Source of the DNA: Vulcanimicrobiia bacterium
GTDB lineage: Bacteria > Eremiobacterota > Eremiobacteria > Baltobacterales > Baltobacteraceae
Direction of reading: 5' to 3'
Length of the DNA: 8,644 nt
Assembly (NCBI GenBank): GCA_024281135.1
Contig: JAMXLG010000288.1
Location: forward strand, 1 to 8,644
Under the pieces are notes generated by a model. The model was not told the DNA's origin. It did no database searches and worked only from the letters and a program-made list of their open reading frames with translations. This document shows positions 5,772 to 8,644 of this stretch, one piece after another (the stretch's first letter is position 1; each line of letters starts with the position of its first letter). Both the position numbers and the translations under genes were made by a program.

Positions 5772-7469
5772 GTGGCGTCGATCAACGCACTCGTGTTCGT
5801 CGCCGTCCTCATCGTCTGCGCCGTTCCCTTAGGGCGCTTCATTGAAGGCGCGTTCAAAGGCGAACGCACGTGGTTGACTCCGATCGTCGGACCACTCGAA
5901 GCCGGTATATACAGATTATGTGCGATCGACTCGAGCGCAGAGATGAGTTGGGCGACGTACACGCGATGTGCGCTCGGCGTAACATTTTGGGGCGTAGTCG
6001 TCCTGTATCTGATTTTGCGACTACAAGCGCTGTTGCCCCTCAACCCTCAACATTTTCCCGCCGTATCGCCCGAGATTTCGTGGAATACAGCGATCAGTTT
6101 CATCACCACGACGAATTGGCAGTTTTACGCGGGTGAAAACACACTCGGCTACTTCGCGCAGATGTCGGGGCTCGCGTGGCTGAATTTTGTCGGCGGCGCC
6201 ATTGGCCTCGCGACGGGCATAGCCGTTATTCGCGGCTTTGCGCGCGATCGCAGCTCGACCATCGGAAACTTCTGGGTTGACTACACTCGCTCACTCTTCT
6301 ATGTTTTGCTTCCGCTCTCGATCGTCTTTGGTCTTGCATTCGTAGCCACGGGAATTCCGCAAAACTTCGCACCGTATCTCAACGTACATAATGCCGAGGG
6401 TTTTGCGCAGCTTATTACCGGTGGACCGATGGCATCGCAGGAAGCCATCAGTTTACTCGGCGGAAACGGCGGCGGCTTCGTCGGTGCCAACACCGTCTCA
6501 CCGAATCTGAATCCCAGCGGAATTTCGAATTTTCTCGAGCTTCTTTCCATCTGGCTGATTCCCGCTGCACTGCCGTTCACGTTCGGTCGCATGGTACGAA
6601 ACGAACGCGCGGGATACGCACTCGCTGCAACGATGTTCGTTGTGGCAGCTTTGGGATTCGGAGCGTCGCAATGGGCCGAGCACGCCGGCAATCCGGCGAT
6701 TCACGCGCTCGGCGTCGCGGGCGCCAACATGGAAGGAAAAGAGGCGCGCTTTGGGGCCGAAAATGCGGGGCTATCGCTAACGGTTGCTTCGAATTCGGGA
6801 ACCGGCGCGTCGAACTTCGCGTACGATTCATTGATGCCGCTCGGCGGTATGGTCGCGATGGCGAACATGCAGCTGAGCGAAGTCATTTTCGGCGGCGTCG
6901 GGAGCGGGTTGTACGGCATGCTGATGTTCGCGGTGATCACCGTGTTCATCGCAGGGCTCATGGTCGGACGCACTCCCGAGTATCTCGGAAAGAAAATCGA
7001 GCGGCGCGAAATCACGCTTGCGCTTTTTGCCGCCCTGATTTTCCCCGCGATCATCCTCTTGGGTGCGGCAGTCGCTGCCGTTACAGGTCCCGGTTTGGCG
7101 ACGCTGAGTAATAGCGGGCCTCACGGATTCTCAGAAATTCTCTATGCGTTTACGTCGAGCGCGGCAAACAACGGGTCGGCGTTTGCGGGGCTTGGACCCA
7201 ACCTGTTCTATGACGTCGGAACGGGCCTCGCAATGTTCGGCGGACGGTACCTCGTCATGATTCCGACGCTTGCGCTTGCCGGTGCGCTTGCGCAGCGTCC
7301 AACGAACACGCTTGGCGCGGGAACGTTCCGCACCGATAATGCAATGTTCGTGGCGTTGCTGATCGGCGTGATCATCATCTTTGGCGCGCTGACGTTTCTG
7401 CCGGCCGATGCGCTGGGTCCACTAGCTGAACACTTCACGCTCTTTTCACACCAAGCCCCGGCGCCCTGA
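5772..7469 (+). CDS. Second KdpA paralog with altered pore loops, no adjacent kdpB/C/F
   Basis: A 565-residue full-length KdpA homologue, clearly similar to the copy at 1124-2824 throughout (shared [77 protein letters not shown]), with all expected hydrophobic segments and no frameshift. Pore loops differ: loop 1 is TTTNWQ at 112-117 (Asn to Thr); loop 2 is GGNGGG at 230-235 (Thr to Gly); loop 3 is GTGASNFAYDS at 343-353 in place of [11 protein letters not shown]; loop 4 is unchanged. The filter glycines remain, so it is probably an ion-conducting protein rather than a relic. No kdpB, kdpC or kdpF follows; the next gene is a convergent antiporter. It might replace KdpA in the pump, conduct alone, or act as sensor. 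Start is GTG with a strong GGAGGTG; the Sm-like ORF ends 13 bases upstream. Confidence 0.93.
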   Translation: MASINALVFVAVLIVCAVPLGRFIEGAFKGERTWLTPIVGPLEAGIYRLCAIDSSAEMSWATYTRCALGVTFWGVVVLYLILRLQALLPLNPQHFPAVSPEISWNTAISFITTTNWQFYAGENTLGYFAQMSGLAWLNFVGGAIGLATGIAVIRGFARDRSSTIGNFWVDYTRSLFYVLLPLSIVFGLAFVATGIPQNFAPYLNVHNAEGFAQLITGGPMASQEAISLLGGNGGGFVGANTVSPNLNPSGISNFLELLSIWLIPAALPFTFGRMVRNERAGYALAATMFVVAALGFGASQWAEHAGNPAIHALGVAGANMEGKEARFGAENAGLSLTVASNSGTGASNFAYDSLMPLGGMVAMANMQLSEVIFGGVGSGLYGMLMFAVITVFIAGLMVGRTPEYLGKKIERREITLALFAALIFPAIILLGAAVAAVTGPGLATLSNSGPHGFSEILYAFTSSAANNGSAFAGLGPNLFYDVGTGLAMFGGRYLVMIPTLALAGALAQRPTNTLGAGTFRTDNAMFVALLIGVIIIFGALTFLPADALGPLAEHFTLFSHQAPAP

Positions 7470-8591
7470 GCGTGTCGCTACGCGCTCGACAACCGGCGGT
7501 ACGGTAAACGCGCTCGAAATAATCGTCGCGACGGCAACGGCAAACGTTGCAACGACGATCGCCTCTCTGTACGGGAGATGTTGCGGGAGTGCGAGCGCGA
7601 GCGCCAGACATAACGCGCCGCGCATTCCCGCCACCCGAACGACGGCAAGCCATTCTCGCGGGAAGCCGGCCGGAAGCAAGAGCGCCGATACAGCACCTCG
7701 CGCGACGGTTACACCAATCAACGCAGCGACCACGAAGGGAAGCGCGTTGCCTACCCTCGCTACGTCGAGCGCTGCGCCGGTCAAGAAAAAGACGATAGCA
7801 TTTGCGACCAGCGCTATGACGTCCCAAAAGCCCTCGACGTCTTCCGCCAATTGCCACGAAACCCAACGGCGCTCGAAATATCGGAGCGCGATCCCGCACG
7901 AGATAATGGCGAAGATACCCGATACGCGCAGGCGCTCCCCGGCAAAATAGGAGGCATACGCGCAGACGATCGTGACTGCGATCTGCAATCCGGCGTTTTT
8001 ACGGTTTTGCAACGTCGACGCGGCGACAAAGGCGATACCGATGCCGAGTGCGACTCCGGCTATCGATCCGGCGAGCGCAGTCAATGCCGCGGCTGCGACC
8101 GCGCCGCGGCTCGCACTCGACGTCATAACGACCACGAGGACCGCGCGATAGAGCACGACCGCGATCGCATCGTTAAAAAGTGATTCGCACTCGACGATCG
8201 TTCGCAGCGTGCGCGGCACCGGAAGACGGCGAAAGGCGGCCACCACGGCGATCGGATCCGTCGCGCTTAGAATAGCGCCCGCCAAAATCGCTATTGCGAA
8301 TGGCACTTGGATAACCGATAGGGCGCCGGCCACAATGAGCGCGGTTAGCGCAACACCGGGAACCGCAAGCGTCAGAATCGGCAACCATTGCCGCCGCATC
8401 ACCCGATAGTCGAGGTTCCAGGCACCCTCGAAGAGCAGCGCGGGCAAGAGCACGTACAGCGTTAGCGAGCTGAACGCATCCGTAAGTTGCCCGGGTTCAA
8501 AGAATCCGTAGACAATGCCCGCGAGCGTGACGGCCGCGATCTGCCAGAGCTTCAATGCGTGTGCGTGAAGTTTCCGACGCCCACACCGCAA
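7446..8591 (-). CDS. CPA1/NhaP-type Na+(K+)/H+ antiporter (5' end uncertain)
   Basis: Inner-membrane monovalent cation/proton antiporter, about 381 residues from the TTG at 8591, with roughly a dozen hydrophobic segments. Family motifs: LPALLFEGAWNLD at 49-61, the TDPIAV exchange motif at 111-116, ESLFNDAIAVVLY at 136-148 with the Asn-Asp pair N140-D141, VSGIFAIISCGI at 223-234, FLTGAALDV at 269-277, and conserved arginines in ARGA (R298) and GMRGAL (R324). It ends soon after the last helix with the basic tail RSGRRGLV, so it lacks the C-terminal cytoplasmic regulatory domain of longer CPA1 members. Start: the frame stays open to the window edge with no ATG; TTG at 8591 or 8555 (just before helix 1) are options, neither with a clear ribosome-binding site, and the true start may lie outside. 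Na+ versus K+ preference cannot be read from sequence. Confidence 0.9.
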   Translation of the reverse strand: MRCGRRKLHAHALKLWQIAAVTLAGIVYGFFEPGQLTDAFSSLTLYVLLPALLFEGAWNLDYRVMRRQWLPILTLAVPGVALTALIVAGALSVIQVPFAIAILAGAILSATDPIAVVAAFRRLPVPRTLRTIVECESLFNDAIAVVLYRAVLVVVMTSSASRGAVAAAALTALAGSIAGVALGIGIAFVAASTLQNRKNAGLQIAVTIVCAYASYFAGERLRVSGIFAIISCGIALRYFERRWVSWQLAEDVEGFWDVIALVANAIVFFLTGAALDVARVGNALPFVVAALIGVTVARGAVSALLLPAGFPREWLAVVRVAGMRGALCLALALALPQHLPYREAIVVATFAVAVATIISSAFTVPPVVERVATRSGRRGLV

Positions 8592-8644
8592 GATGCGATT
8601 GCTTCGATTGCCGAGCGCATCCCGACGACTCGTCTTGGCCGTCC

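Noticed and set aside
7435..7899. 154-codon minus-strand frame overlapping the antiporter
   Set aside because: Out of frame with the well-supported antiporter on the same strand; Arg-rich translation with no membrane or domain pattern.

Overview
The window reads as GC-rich DNA from a Gram-negative-type (diderm) bacterium. Two genes encode exported outer-membrane beta-barrel proteins whose signal peptides are followed by Pro/Ser/Thr-rich linkers. That linker style, and the form of the first barrel protein, remind me of Candidatus Eremiobacterota (WPS-2) genomes. This placement is an inference from memory, not a demonstrated assignment.

Layout. Positions 1-3012, minus strand: a high-affinity potassium pump operon read right to left as small membrane ORF, kdpF, kdpA, kdpB; kdpB runs off the left edge. 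Positions 3013-3114: a 102-bp divergent control region with a perfect 21-bp palindrome. Positions 3115-3957, plus strand: an exported beta-barrel protein. Positions 3958-5427, minus strand: a larger OmpL/BBP2-like porin whose stop codon abuts that of its neighbour. Positions 5428-5491: a second divergent control region carrying a near copy of the same operator. Positions 5492-7469, plus strand: a small protein with an Sm/Hfq-like motif, then a second full-length kdpA with no kdpB, kdpC or kdpF beside it. Positions 7446-8591 or beyond, minus strand: a CPA1/NhaP-type cation/proton antiporter that overlaps the end of the second kdpA tail to tail.

The region looks like a monovalent-cation homeostasis island: an ATP-driven K+ importer, a second K+-channel-like subunit with altered pore loops, an Na+(K+)/H+ antiporter and two outer-membrane barrels. 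The strongest points are (i) the orphan KdpA paralog, diverged at three of four pore loops but conserved elsewhere; (ii) one operator-like sequence present in both divergent intergenic regions (17 of 20 bases identical, 23 of 27 including flanks), which would tie both kdpA units and both barrel genes to one regulator; (iii) two small genes, a 27-residue membrane peptide leading the kdp operon and the Sm-like ORF leading the kdpA2 unit. No RNA genes, insertion sequences or CRISPR arrays were seen, and no gene-free stretch exceeds 300 bases.
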